From positions 62,001 through 126,000 of the forward strand of contig CAJYNG010000008.1 in NCBI GenBank assembly GCA_913775725.1: a stretch of 64,000 nucleotides of DNA, read 5' to 3'. Positions within the stretch are counted from its first letter, which is position 1. Each line of letters starts with the position of its first letter. Both the position numbers and the translations under genes were made by a program. Below the pieces are notes generated by a model. That model saw only the letters and a list, made by a program, of their open reading frames with translations, did not search any database and was not told where the DNA came from. This stretch comes from an uncultured Stenotrophomonas sp. (lineage in GTDB: Bacteria > Pseudomonadota > Gammaproteobacteria > Xanthomonadales > Xanthomonadaceae). Positions 9,082-17,556 of this stretch are shown piece after piece.

Positions 9082-9723
9082 TTACGGAAGTGCCTGCTGC
9101 AGGTACGACTCGATGACGTAGCTGAAAGGTTGCTGCTGGCGGTCCCGCAGCAGGGCGCGCACTTCCAGGATCACGCCGTGATCGCCTTCGCCCCGCGGCG
9201 GCCAGAACGTCTGGTCAGCCAGGGTCTGGCGCTGGAAACCGAGCGGGCCGACCACGCGACCGAATGGTTCGTCGGTGCTGTCCAGCACCTGGTTCATGGC
9301 CGGGCTGAGGTGGCCGGGCAGGTACCAGTTGTCGGCCTCGGACAGCACGCGGCTGCCGCAGACCAGCTGTACGCGGCGATAGCGTAGTTCGGTACCCGGC
9401 TTCGCGCCCAGCGACTGCAGAACGTCGGCGGGGGCAGGCTTGTCCTGGCCGTGTATGCGCACTGCACGCACCCGCGCCTGTTCGGCCAGGCCGTGCTCGG
9501 CGCACCAGTGTTCCAGCGTGGCGGTGGCGCTCTGCCCGGACAGCACACGCTGGTGCAGGCGCTCCACCAGTGCAGCCGGGGCGATGCGCTGCTGGCCCGG
9601 CGGCGACTGCAGCGGCGCAGCGGCCGCAGCATCAGTGGCGGACAGGCTGGCGATCGGGGCGGCGGCAAGCAGGGACGCGGCCTGCCAGCGGCGGAGACGA
9701 TCGTGGCGGTCGGACGGGCCCAT
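9082..9723 (-). CDS. Exported protein with chorismate-lyase/UTRA-like fold
   Basis: A 213-aa protein with an N-terminal signal-like segment (RLRRWQAASLLAAAPIASL). The body matches the pattern of chorismate-lyase-like (UbiC/UTRA fold) proteins: YRRVQLVCGSRVLSEADNWY, LPGHLSPAMNQVL, DSTDEPFGRVV, then a late FQRQTL. In UbiC relatives the ...SEADNWY... region lies by the ligand pocket. An export signal on such a fold is unusual, so the ligand is probably not chorismate in a cytoplasmic pathway. It is divergent from the CodA-like gene, with a shared 183-bp promoter gap in which I see no clear operator. Confidence 0.6.
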   Translation of the reverse strand: MGPSDRHDRLRRWQAASLLAAAPIASLSATDAAAAAPLQSPPGQQRIAPAALVERLHQRVLSGQSATATLEHWCAEHGLAEQARVRAVRIHGQDKPAPADVLQSLGAKPGTELRYRRVQLVCGSRVLSEADNWYLPGHLSPAMNQVLDSTDEPFGRVVGPLGFQRQTLADQTFWPPRGEGDHGVILEVRALLRDRQQQPFSYVIESYLQQALP

Positions 9724-9906
9724 GCGGCATCACAGCGGAAACAGGCGCCCATGTTACCCGTTCAGGGGTGTGCACGGCGTGGCTGCGACCGGTTGTCGCA
9801 GGGGTAGCCATCGTTCTGGTGAATGTGTGCCATCCAGATATTTCGTTGGTCGATGGCTGCGACGAGGGGCACGATGGCGCCATTCTTGGCATTCCGGGAG
9901 TTCCCG

Positions 9907-11067
9907 ATGACCCTCCAGTTCGTCCATGGCGGTGTCGACCGCGACGGTGCGCCGCTGCATTTCCATATCCGTGATGGCCGCATCAGCGGCCTCAATGGCG
10001 AGGCCGCGCCGGCAGAAGGGGCTGAATGCGTCAACCTGCAGGGGTTTGCGGTGCTGCCCGGGCTGGTCGACGGCCACATCCACCTCGACAAAAGCTTCGT
10101 CGGCGACCATTGGCACCCGCACCAGCCGGTGAACAGCCTGCGTGAGCGGCTGGCGGTGGAGAAGGCGGCGGTGGCGGGTGCGGCTCCGATGGTGGACCGG
10201 GCCGAGGCGCTGATCCGCCAGTGCAGTGCTTTCGGTACGGTGGCGATGCGTTGCCATGTCGATATCGACGCGAGCACGGGCCTCGGCCATCTCGAAGCGG
10301 TGCGCGAGGCGGCGTTGCGCTGTGCCGACATCATGCGCATCCAGCTGGTGGCGTTCCCGCAGGCCGGGGTGATGTCCTGTCCGGGTACCGCCACCGTACT
10401 GGAGCAGGCGCTTGTCGCGGGCGTGGAAGTGTTGGGTGGCATCGATCCCACCACGCTCGATGGTGATGCCGAAGGCCAGCTGACGCTGCTGTTCGGCTTG
10501 GCCGAGCGCTACGGCGTGCAGCTGGACATCCATCTGCACGAGCCCAGCGAAACCGGCCTGGCGCAGCTGCTGCGCATCGCCGCGCGTACCCGGGCCGCCG
10601 GTCTGCAGGGGCGTGTTGCGGTCAGCCATGCCTATGCGCTGGGCGACGTGCCGCTGGCGCGTGCGCTGCAGGTGGGCGAGGTGCTGGCCACGGCGGGCGT
10701 AGCGATCATGAGCAATGCGCCGGGCGATCATCCGTTCCCGCCGCTGCGCGCGCTGCATGATGCCGGCGTGCGCGTGTTCGCAGGCAACGACAACATCCGT
10801 GACTGCTGGTGGCCGTACGGCAACGGCGACCTGCTGCAGCGAGCGATGCTGCTGGGCTACCGGTCCGGCTTCTACACCGATGCCGACCTGATGCTGGCGC
10901 TGGACATGGTCACCGCCCACGCCGCGCAGGCGATCGGCCTGCCGCAGCATGGTATTGCCGAAGGCCAGCCAGCCACTTTCGTGGCGGTGCGTGCCGACCA
11001 CGGCCCGGCTGCCGTGGCCGGGGTGCCGGTGGAGCGCCGGGTGGTGGTCGACGGCCGCTGGCTGTAG
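9907..11067 (+). CDS. Cytosine deaminase-like amidohydrolase
   Basis: A 386-aa member of the CodA branch of the metal-dependent amidohydrolase superfamily, predicted to deaminate a pyrimidine or related cyclic amidine in the cytoplasm. The metal ligands are visible in order: GHIHLDK (HxH, about residue 60), DIHLHEPSE, SHAYALG, and the Asp in GNDNIRDCWWP, which with the preceding APGDHPFPPL is typical of cytosine deaminases. The start at 9907 has GGGAG six bases upstream. No permease (codB) is adjacent. The exact substrate is an inference from motifs only. Confidence 0.82.
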   Translation: MTLQFVHGGVDRDGAPLHFHIRDGRISGLNGEAAPAEGAECVNLQGFAVLPGLVDGHIHLDKSFVGDHWHPHQPVNSLRERLAVEKAAVAGAAPMVDRAEALIRQCSAFGTVAMRCHVDIDASTGLGHLEAVREAALRCADIMRIQLVAFPQAGVMSCPGTATVLEQALVAGVEVLGGIDPTTLDGDAEGQLTLLFGLAERYGVQLDIHLHEPSETGLAQLLRIAARTRAAGLQGRVAVSHAYALGDVPLARALQVGEVLATAGVAIMSNAPGDHPFPPLRALHDAGVRVFAGNDNIRDCWWPYGNGDLLQRAMLLGYRSGFYTDADLMLALDMVTAHAAQAIGLPQHGIAEGQPATFVAVRADHGPAAVAGVPVERRVVVDGRWL

Positions 11068-11116
11068 ATCCAAGCCGCGCAATCCCCTGTAGTGCCGAGC
11101 CATGCTGGGTGGCCTT

Positions 11117-11554
11117 TCAGACGTAATCGTCGGCGCGGGTGGCGACGAATTCCTCAAGCCACGCGAGCAGGTGGGCGATGTCGATGATCTCGCCCTGCTC
11201 GACGCGCTTGAGCAGCAGTGTGCTGGCGCCGATCTGCAGGCTGCTGTCGGCATAGCGCAGCACCGCGTCGATGCCCCAGGCATCGGTGACCTGCATCCAG
11301 GCCAGGCCCGGCACGCGCTGGGCCAGGGTGTCACCGAACGCCACGCCCAGCGCTTCCCAGCCATCGCAGTCGTCACGGTCGATCAGCTCGGCATCGACCA
11401 CGCGCTGCAGGGTGGTGGCCGCCAGCGGCCACTGCACCGGCAACGTCGGGAATCCGGCGGTCACACGCGCGGCGATCAGCGAACGCTGGTGCTGCAGATG
11501 CGTCTGCAGGGCAGCGGGCAGGGGCTCGAAGCGGGTGGGGATTTCGTCGGACAT
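11117..11554 (-). CDS. DUF3806 protein
   Basis: A 145-aa cytoplasmic protein without signal peptide. The C-terminal half has the DUF3806 pattern: LGVAFGDTLAQRVPGLAWMQVTD followed by LLKRVEQGE. The function of the family is unknown. It is convergent with the CodA-like gene, with only 49 bp between them containing a degenerate GTAG palindrome fragment around 11092. Confidence 0.75.
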   Translation of the reverse strand: MSDEIPTRFEPLPAALQTHLQHQRSLIAARVTAGFPTLPVQWPLAATTLQRVVDAELIDRDDCDGWEALGVAFGDTLAQRVPGLAWMQVTDAWGIDAVLRYADSSLQIGASTLLLKRVEQGEIIDIAHLLAWLEEFVATRADDYV

Positions 11555-11655
11555 GGCAAGGCGCCGTGGGGCACGGAAACAGCAGGCACTCTACGAGGCG
11601 ATGTGGCCCGCCGTGCGGCCGGAGTGACCATGTTTCGATGCGTGATGCGCGAACG

Positions 11656-11680
11656 GCATCCACGCATGGCGTGGATCTAC
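11656..11680. repeat. SMAG monomer (ATCCACGC type)
   Basis: GCATCCACGC...GCGTGGATCTAC is a single palindrome that, read on the minus strand, begins GTAGATCCACGCC. The same sequence type recurs at 14961 and 53097. It lies in the 131-bp gap between the stop of the LysR gene and the start of the DUF3806 gene. Confidence 0.75.
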
Positions 11681-11685
11681 TGTGG

Positions 11686-12567
11686 TCAGTCCGGTTCGCG
11701 CTGCACCTGGCGCCACAGCTCGCTGGCCAGCGCACGCACGGCATCGTCGGCGTCGGCACGGTGCAGCAGGCCGATTTCGTAGTTGTCGATCACCGGCAGC
11801 TCGCGCTCGCCATCGATGATGCGGTGTTCGCGGGTGACCGCGCGGCGTGGCAGCAGGCTGATGCCGATGCCATCGGCCACCGCGCCCTGGATGCCGCTCA
11901 GCGACGAACTGGTGAAGGCAATGCGCCAGCGCAGGCCCAGCGCTTCCACGGCGTGGATCATCTCGTCGCGGTACAGCCCGCGCGGTGGAAACGTGACCAG
12001 TGGCAGCGGGTCCTGCTGCAGGCAGCTGCTGCGCAGGCTGTCGATCCAGTGCATCGGCTCGCGGCGGCAGTGCACGGCCTGGCGGCTGTTGCGGCGCTGC
12101 TTGACCAGCACCAGGTCCAACTCGCCGTGGTCGAAGCCCTGCGCCAGGTCGCGGCTGAGGCCGCTGCTGATCTCCAGCTTCACCTGCGGGTGGCGGCGGC
12201 TGAAGGCGGCCAGCATGCGGGTGGTCTGCGGGTTGACGAAATCCTCGGGCACGCCGATGCGGACGGCAGTCTCCACCGTCGCGCCGGCCAGCGCCTGTGC
12301 CATTTCCTCGTTCAGGTCGAGCATGCGCCGCGCGTAGCCGAGCAGGGTGTGGCCGGCGTCGGTGGGGTGCACGTCGCGGTGGCCGCGTTCGAGCAGGCGA
12401 TGCCCGGCCAGTTCCTCCAGCCGGCGAACCTTCTGGCTGACCGTGGACTGGGTCGAATGCAGGCGCGTGGCCGCCGTCGTGAAGCTGCCACAGTCGGCCA
12501 CCATCACCAGCGCCCGCAGCAGGTCCAGTTCGAACAGGGTTCTATTCGATTTGGCACTGTCTTGCAT
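11686..12567 (-). CDS. LysR-family transcriptional regulator
   Basis: A 293-aa regulator with a winged helix-turn-helix at residues 12-70 (FELDLLRALVMVADCGSFTTAATRLHSTQSTVSQKVRRLE in the standard LysR register) and a substrate-binding domain with RIGVPEDFV and ADGIGISLLP. It is divergent from the ankyrin lipoprotein gene (122-bp gap), which is its most likely neighbour target besides itself. The inducer cannot be told. Confidence 0.9.
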   Translation of the reverse strand: MQDSAKSNRTLFELDLLRALVMVADCGSFTTAATRLHSTQSTVSQKVRRLEELAGHRLLERGHRDVHPTDAGHTLLGYARRMLDLNEEMAQALAGATVETAVRIGVPEDFVNPQTTRMLAAFSRRHPQVKLEISSGLSRDLAQGFDHGELDLVLVKQRRNSRQAVHCRREPMHWIDSLRSSCLQQDPLPLVTFPPRGLYRDEMIHAVEALGLRWRIAFTSSSLSGIQGAVADGIGISLLPRRAVTREHRIIDGERELPVIDNYEIGLLHRADADDAVRALASELWRQVQREPD

Positions 12568-12689
12568 TTGAACATTTCACTTCTGGATACCCAGGCCGAC
12601 TTCTACCATGCAGGGCAGGGGCCGGCAATGCCCGGCTGTTGCTACCGTCGCCCGGTGCTCCGTGGCGACGGACATGAGGAGACACTGTC

Positions 12690-13391
12690 ATGCGCGTCCA
12701 TCGTTCCCCTGGCTGGCCTGCGCCGTTCGCGCGCGTGCTGCTGTTGTGCGTGCTGGCCATGGTCACCCCGGCCTGCACCGCAACGTTCAACGCCGACGTC
12801 GATGGCCGCCTGCGGGATGCTGCCAGCCGCGGCGACGCCGATGCGGTGCGACAGGCGATCGAGGATGGGGCCACGCTGGAGGCGTGCGATGTCCAGGGCC
12901 GCACCGCGCTGCTGCTGGCCACGCACGGCAACAACGTGGATGCCGCGCGTGAGCTGATCGAAGCCGGCGCCGACGTCAATGCGAAGGACGCGTTGCAGGA
13001 CAGCGCCTACCTGTATGCCGGCGCGCGTGGCCTGGATGAGATCCTGGCGATGACGCTGGCGCATGGCGCCGATCTGCGCAGCACCAACCGCTATGGCGGC
13101 ACCGCGCTGATTCCCGCCGCCGAGCGCGGCCACGTCGCCACCGTGCGCACGCTGCTGCGGGCCGGTGTGGAGGTGGACCATGTCAACCGTCTGCACTGGA
13201 CCGCGCTGCTGGAAGCGATCCTGCTCGGCGACGGCGGTGCACGCCACGTACAGATCGTGCAGCTGCTGCTGGAGGCCGGTGCCGACCCGGAGCTGGCCGA
13301 TGGCGACGGCGTGACGCCGCTGGCCCACGCGCGCCAGCGCGGCTATACCGACATTGAAACCCTGCTGCGCCAGCACGGCGCAACGCGCTGA
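12690..13391 (+). CDS. Ankyrin-repeat lipoprotein
   Basis: A 233-aa exported protein. The signal segment ends MVTPACTA, compatible with a lipobox. About five ankyrin repeats follow: RDAASRGDADAVRQAIEDGA, GRTALLLATHGNNVDAAREL, then ALIPAAERGHVATVRTLL, HVQIVQLLLEAGADPEL and a final capping repeat TPLAHARQRGYTDIETLL. Ankyrin proteins in the periplasm generally mediate protein-protein contacts, for example with catalases or toxins. The partner here is unknown. The start is supported by TGAGGAGA. The amidohydrolase gene follows after 52 bp, possibly co-transcribed. Confidence 0.85.
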   Translation: MRVHRSPGWPAPFARVLLLCVLAMVTPACTATFNADVDGRLRDAASRGDADAVRQAIEDGATLEACDVQGRTALLLATHGNNVDAARELIEAGADVNAKDALQDSAYLYAGARGLDEILAMTLAHGADLRSTNRYGGTALIPAAERGHVATVRTLLRAGVEVDHVNRLHWTALLEAILLGDGGARHVQIVQLLLEAGADPELADGDGVTPLAHARQRGYTDIETLLRQHGATR

Positions 13392-13443
13392 TACAGAGCC
13401 CCTTCCACCCCGCACGCTGGCCGTGCCCACCAGGATGCTGTCC

Positions 13444-14901
13444 ATGTTCCGTTCCCGTCCATTGTCCCTCGCCATCCTTCTTGCGGTGGCACCGCTGTCG
13501 GCTTCCGCCGCAGAACGCGCCGACCTGCTGATCCGCAATGCCACCGTGGTCGATGTCGAACACGCCAGCACCCTGGCCGGGCAGAGCGTGGTGATCCGTG
13601 GCGATGACATCGTCGCTGTCGGCCCGGACGCGCAGCTGCGTAGCCAGTGGAGCGCGGCCCGCCAGATTGACGCCAAGGGCAAGTACCTGATCCCGGGGCT
13701 GTGGGACATGCACGTGCACTTCGGCGGTGGCCCGGCGCTGATCGAAGAGAACAAGGCACTGCTGCCGCTGTACATCGCGCACGGCATCACCACGGTGCGT
13801 GACTGTTCCGGCGATCTGCCCGAGCAGGTGCTGCAGTGGCGTGGCGAGATCGCCAAGGGCACCCTGTTTGGCCCGCGCCTGCTCAGTTCCGGCGCGAAGA
13901 TCGAAGGCATCAAGCCGGTCTGGAAGGGCACGATCGAAGTGGGCAGCGAGGCCGACGCCGACAAGGCGATCGCCCGCCTGCAGCACGACAAGGTCGATTT
14001 CGTGAAGATCACCGACAGCACGCTGAAGCCAGAACTGTTCCTGTACTCGGCCAGTGCCGCACGCAAGGCCGGGTTCAAGGCGTCGGGCCACATCCCGATG
14101 GCGCTGACTGTGGAGCAGGCAGTCGATGCCGGCCTGGCTTCGATCGAGCACCTGGACTACGCGTTCAAGGCCGGCAGCAAGGACGAGGCGCAGATCGCCG
14201 CCGACTTCGGTGCCGGCCGCATCGACCGCGCCGAAGCCAACCGCCGACTGGACGCCAGCTTCGGCCGCGATACCGCGATGCATGCCTACCGCGACTTCGC
14301 CAAGCGCGGCGTGTTCGTGACCCCGACCCTCAACGGTGGGCGCATCCTGGATTTCCTTGACCAGGACGACCACGCCAACGATCCCTATCTGGCGTACATC
14401 GGCCCGGGCCTGCGTGCGACCTACCAGTGGCGCGTGGACCGCGCGGCGAAGGCCTCGCCGGCGCAGATCGAAGCGCGCCATGCGCAGTACCACCAGGTGG
14501 CCGCAGTGCTGCCGATGCTGCAGGAAGCGGGCGTGACGATCATCGCCGGCACCGATGCAGGCTTCCTCAATTCGTTCAACTTCCCGGGCATCGCCCTGCA
14601 CCAGGAGCTGCAGCTGTTCGTGAAGGAGGGCCTGAGCGCACCGCAGGCGCTGTCGGCCGCAACCCGTTCCGGTCCGGCCTGGTTCGGCCAGATGGACCGT
14701 TACGGTGGTGTCGCGCAGGGCAAGGCCGCCGATCTGGTGCTGCTGACCGCCAACCCGCTGCAGGACATTGCCGCCACCGAAAAGATCGACAGCGTGATCC
14801 TGCGTGGCAACGTGTATGACCGGGCCGCGCTGGACAAGATGCTGGCCGACACCAAGGCCAAGGTCGCGGCGTGGAATGCCGAGGCTGCGAAGGCGCAATG
14901 A
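13444..14901 (+). CDS. Exported amidohydrolase (Xaa-Pro/prolidase-like group)
   Basis: A 485-aa periplasmic metal-dependent hydrolase. ATG 13444 is preferred over 13435 because CCAGG lies at proper distance. The signal peptide is cleaved near SASA. Metal ligands: WDMHVHFGG (HxH), the Lys in FVKITDS, GHIP, SIEHLDY, and the Asp in AGTDAGF. The layout fits the imidazolonepropionase/prolidase-like cluster that acts on N-acyl amino acids or Xaa-Pro dipeptides. An extracytoplasmic dipeptidase or acylase role is inferred. Confidence 0.83.
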   Translation: MFRSRPLSLAILLAVAPLSASAAERADLLIRNATVVDVEHASTLAGQSVVIRGDDIVAVGPDAQLRSQWSAARQIDAKGKYLIPGLWDMHVHFGGGPALIEENKALLPLYIAHGITTVRDCSGDLPEQVLQWRGEIAKGTLFGPRLLSSGAKIEGIKPVWKGTIEVGSEADADKAIARLQHDKVDFVKITDSTLKPELFLYSASAARKAGFKASGHIPMALTVEQAVDAGLASIEHLDYAFKAGSKDEAQIAADFGAGRIDRAEANRRLDASFGRDTAMHAYRDFAKRGVFVTPTLNGGRILDFLDQDDHANDPYLAYIGPGLRATYQWRVDRAAKASPAQIEARHAQYHQVAAVLPMLQEAGVTIIAGTDAGFLNSFNFPGIALHQELQLFVKEGLSAPQALSAATRSGPAWFGQMDRYGGVAQGKAADLVLLTANPLQDIAATEKIDSVILRGNVYDRAALDKMLADTKAKVAAWNAEAAKAQ

Positions 14902-14906
14902 TCGAC

Positions 14907-14945
14907 AGGGTCGGATCCCTTCCAAACGGGAAGGGCTCTGACCCT
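14907..14945. repeat. Imperfect GGGTC-GATCC palindrome
   Basis: AGGGTCGGATCCCTTCC...GGGAAGGGCTCTGACCCT folds with a 4-nt AAAC loop. It resembles the palindrome at 17440-17480 in its outer GGTC..GATCC/..GACC bases but not in the middle. It lies a few bases after the amidohydrolase stop and is followed by another ATCCACGC palindrome at 14961-14979, both before the convergent LysR stop. Confidence 0.75.
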
Positions 14946-14960
14946 GTGGTCTTGAACGGA

Positions 14961-14979
14961 ATCCACGCCATGCGTGGAT
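14961..14979. repeat. ATCCACGC palindrome (SMAG core without GTAG cap)
   Basis: ATCCACGCCATGCGTGGAT is an almost perfect 19-bp palindrome equal to the core of the copy at 53097 but lacking the GTAG. It lies between convergent genes. Confidence 0.7.
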
Positions 14980-14994
14980 GATGCGGCCGATGAC

Positions 14995-15924
14995 CTAACG
15001 CGGCGCCGGCCGCATTCCATGCAATTGCGGCAGCGCGGCCTTCATCGCATCGATGAAGGCGCGCAGCCGTGGGGGCTGCTGGCGTGCGGCGGGAAACACC
15101 ACGTGTACCGGCAGTGCCGGCGCCTGCCAGTCCGGCAGCAGCTGCACCAGCCGACCTTGTGCGAGGTCCTCGGCCACCAGCCAGGCCGAGACCACGGCCG
15201 CTCCCAGCCCGGCACATGCGGCCTGTTGCACCACGAACAGGTTGTCGCTGAGCAGTCGCGGGCTGATCGAAAGGGTATGCGCGCGCCCCTGCGCGTCATG
15301 CAGCAGCAGTCGTTCGCCGTAGTAGGTGACCAGCGAGATCCACGGCAGTGACTGTGCCTGTTCCGGCGTACTGACGGCCGTGGCGTCCACCAGCGAGGGC
15401 GCCGCCACGACGATGCGCGGTACTTCGGCCAGCGGCAGCGCGACCATGCGCGGTTCGTCGACCGGTCCCACCCGCACAGCGCAGTCGATGCCTTCTGCGA
15501 TGAAGTCCGGGCGCCGATCTTCCAGGATCCACTCCAGACTCAGCTGCGGGTGCTGGGCGAGGAACGCGAGCATGGTCGGCAGCAGCTGCGCCTGGCCGAA
15601 GGCATGCGGCACCATCACCCGCAGGCGGCCGCGCAGTGTTTCCGGTTCGCCGTGCAGTTCGGCCTGCAGCGACTCCCATTCGTCGACCACGCGTTGCGCA
15701 TGGCGCTGGCAGCGCAGGCCATCTTCGGTCAGCTGCAGGCCGTGGGTGGAGCGCTGCAGCAGGCGAAGGCCGAGCTGCCGCTCCAGTGCCTGCAGGCGGC
15801 GACTGACCGTCGGCTGGGTGGTGCCCAGCTGCACGGCTGCGGCAGACAGGCTGCCGGCATCGACGATGCGCAGGAAGGTGCGCAGCAGATCCAGGCGATC
15901 GGCGCCGGTGGCAGGGTCATTCAT
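14995..15924 (-). CDS. LysR-family regulator, divergent from an MFS exporter gene
   Basis: A 309-aa regulator. The HTH is at residues 10-70 (LDLLRTFLRIVDAGSLSAAA then TTQPTVSRRLQALERQLGL). The effector domain begins LRGRLRVMVPHAFG. The MND start at 15924 fits the family length, and the upstream extension to 16071 runs into the MFS gene on the other strand and is dismissed. The 94-bp divergent gap with the MFS gene is the classic LysR/target layout. It contains ATGCGTAT-GGCGTAT near 15923-15937, which may be part of the operator, but I cannot define a clean T-N11-A box. Confidence 0.9.
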   Translation of the reverse strand: MNDPATGADRLDLLRTFLRIVDAGSLSAAAVQLGTTQPTVSRRLQALERQLGLRLLQRSTHGLQLTEDGLRCQRHAQRVVDEWESLQAELHGEPETLRGRLRVMVPHAFGQAQLLPTMLAFLAQHPQLSLEWILEDRRPDFIAEGIDCAVRVGPVDEPRMVALPLAEVPRIVVAAPSLVDATAVSTPEQAQSLPWISLVTYYGERLLLHDAQGRAHTLSISPRLLSDNLFVVQQAACAGLGAAVVSAWLVAEDLAQGRLVQLLPDWQAPALPVHVVFPAARQQPPRLRAFIDAMKAALPQLHGMRPAPR

Positions 15925-16018
15925 GCGTATGGCGTATGGAGGATATGTAATTGAGCCTACTACAGACGTTTGGCGAATACCGTCAGGATACGCCCACTTC
16001 TTCCACCGGACTCCCCCA

Positions 16019-17212
16019 ATGTTTACCCCTTCGCTATCCGTCGCCGCCGCACCTGCGACCGCACCCTCCACCCCGCTGGTGCTGGCAATGGCGGCCGGCG
16101 CCGGCTTTTCGGTCGCCTCGCTCTACTACAGCCAGCCGATGCTGGGCCTGATCGCCCAGGACCTCGGCGCAGGCGAGCGCGCCGCCGGCCTGGTACCGAC
16201 CCTGACCCAGCTCGGCTATGCCCTGGGTATCCTGCTGTTGGCGCCGTTGGGCGACCGGTTTGACCGCCGCAACCTGATCCTGTTGAAGTCCGCGTTGCTG
16301 GCACTGGCATTGGGCGCTGCAGCGATGGCCGGGCACCTGCCGGGCCTGCTGATGGCCAGCCTGCTGGTCGGGCTGATGGCCACGCTGGCACAGGACATCG
16401 TGCCGGCCGCTGCGGTGCTGGCGCCGGATGCACAGCGCGGCCAGATCGTCGGGCGGGTAATGACCGGCCTGCTGCTCGGCATCCTGTTGTCGCGCGTAGT
16501 CAGTGGCGTAGTGGCCGAGGCGTGGGGCTGGCGCACGCAGTTCGTGCTGGCTGCAGTATCAGTGGCGGCGATGGGGGCGGTGATGGCGCGCGCGCTGCCG
16601 CGCTTCGCACCGACCAGCACGCTGCGCTATCCGGCGTTGCTGGGTTCGTTGTTGGCGTTGTGGCGCGAGCAGCCGCAGCTGCGTCGTGCGGTGGCCAGCC
16701 AGTCGTTGCTGGCGGTCGGCTTCAGCGCGTTCTGGTCGACGCTGGCGCTGATGCTGCATGCACGTCTGGGCCTGGGCAGTGCGGCGGCGGGGGCGTTCGG
16801 TATTGCCGGTGCAGCCGGTGCGCTGGCCGCGCCTTTCGCCGGCCGTTTCGCCGATCGACTGGGATGCCATGCAGTGGCGCGGCTGGCGATCGCGGTGGCA
16901 CTGCTGGGCTTCGGTTTGCTGCTGGCTGAAGCCTGGTTGCCGGCCGCTGCGCTGCTGCCGCTGCTGGTGGTGAGCGCGCTGCTGTTCGACTTCGGTTTCC
17001 AGTCGGCGCTGGTGGCGCACCAGACGCTGGTCTATGGCCTGGTGCCGCCGGCACGCAGCCGCCTCAATGCGTTGCTGTTCACGGGCATGTTCATCGGCAT
17101 GGCCGCCGGTGGTGCGCTGGGCAGCCTGGCGCTGGCGCAATGGGGGTGGCACGGCGTGGCGTGGTTGGCGGTGGTGTGTGCGGGCGGCAGCCTGCTGCTG
17201 CGTTTGAAGTAG
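16019..17212 (+). CDS. MFS exporter (12 TM, drug or sugar efflux type)
   Basis: A 397-aa inner-membrane secondary transporter. The longer open frame from 15326 is antisense to the LysR gene, so the ATG at 16019 is used. Transmembrane helices begin at about residue 18 (LVLAMAAGAGFSVASLYY). The MFS loop-2/3 signature is visible as LLAPLGDRFDRRNLIL, and a second half-repeat starts LRRAVASQSLLAVGFSAFW with AGRFADRLG. It resembles arabinose/multidrug efflux MFS proteins. Its TAG stop is the first triplet of the structured element at 17210. Confidence 0.85.
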   Translation: MFTPSLSVAAAPATAPSTPLVLAMAAGAGFSVASLYYSQPMLGLIAQDLGAGERAAGLVPTLTQLGYALGILLLAPLGDRFDRRNLILLKSALLALALGAAAMAGHLPGLLMASLLVGLMATLAQDIVPAAAVLAPDAQRGQIVGRVMTGLLLGILLSRVVSGVVAEAWGWRTQFVLAAVSVAAMGAVMARALPRFAPTSTLRYPALLGSLLALWREQPQLRRAVASQSLLAVGFSAFWSTLALMLHARLGLGSAAAGAFGIAGAAGALAAPFAGRFADRLGCHAVARLAIAVALLGFGLLLAEAWLPAAALLPLLVVSALLFDFGFQSALVAHQTLVYGLVPPARSRLNALLFTGMFIGMAAGGALGSLALAQWGWHGVAWLAVVCAGGSLLLRLK

Positions 17213-17403
17213 GGGTGGTGTTCGGCAGGGCTTGCAGCCCTGCACCTGCTGGAGGCAACGGCAACAGCAACGGCAACAGCAACGGCGGGGTTCCTGTAGG
17301 TAGGCGGGGTGGGTCCGGTTGCGGGGGACGCCGTGAATCCGTCCATGGAGGCTCGGTCGCGCCATCCAGGGTGCTCACGCCCCCCACCGGCACCCACCCC
17401 GCC
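17210..17403 (+). repeat. Structured 3' element, left copy
   Basis: Starts at the TAG stop of the MFS gene. In order it contains a hairpin (GGCAGGGCTTGCAGCCCTGC), a CAACGGCAACAG triplet-rich linker, and a roughly 100-nt domain closed by a 12-bp stem (GGCGGGGTGGGT at 17303 with ACCCACCCCGCC at 17392) that continues through CCGGT/ACCGG. Inside the stem is GGACGCCGTGAATCCGTCC. The minus-strand copy at 17557-17789 has the same order and the same interior with a different but still complementary outer stem. The function is unknown; it could be a 3'-UTR RNA element or a mobile repeat. Confidence 0.75.
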
Positions 17404-17439
17404 TTCGACAGTTTCCTGCGGTGTGTTGGAACGGCTCTT

Positions 17440-17480
17440 GGGGTCAGATCCGTTTTCCGGAGGAAAACGGATCTGACCCC
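17440..17480. repeat. Perfect palindrome of the GGGGTCAGATCC family
   Basis: GGGGTCAGATCCGTTTTCC is followed after a short GGAGG-centred loop by its reverse complement ending GGATCTGACCCC. It sits between the two structured elements in the MFS/response-regulator gap. Palindromes like this are probably REP-type elements. Confidence 0.85.
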
Positions 17481-17495
17481 AGATTGATTTCGATA

Positions 17496-17553
17496 TCTGA
17501 CAGAAGTGTCGACCAAGGTCGACACCTGCCAACAGCCGTGGAGTTCTGTCAGA
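17496..17553. repeat. Nested palindromes (SMAG-like core inside a TCTGACAGAA stem)
   Basis: GTGTCGACCAAGGTCGACAC (17506-17525) is a perfect 20-bp palindrome of the SMAG CAAGG-loop type. It is enclosed by TCTGACAGAA (17496) and its exact complement TTCTGTCAGA (17544), so the whole segment can fold as one branched hairpin. Confidence 0.75.
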
Positions 17554-17556
17554 GGT

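Noticed and set aside
15326-16018. A 231-codon N-terminal extension of the MFS exporter
   Set aside because: It overlaps the divergent LysR gene on the other strand and has no membrane or domain character.
17249-17290. Triplet tracts around 17250-17290 and 17671-17727 as coding microsatellites
   Set aside because: They are linkers in the inverted structured elements and no gene spans them.
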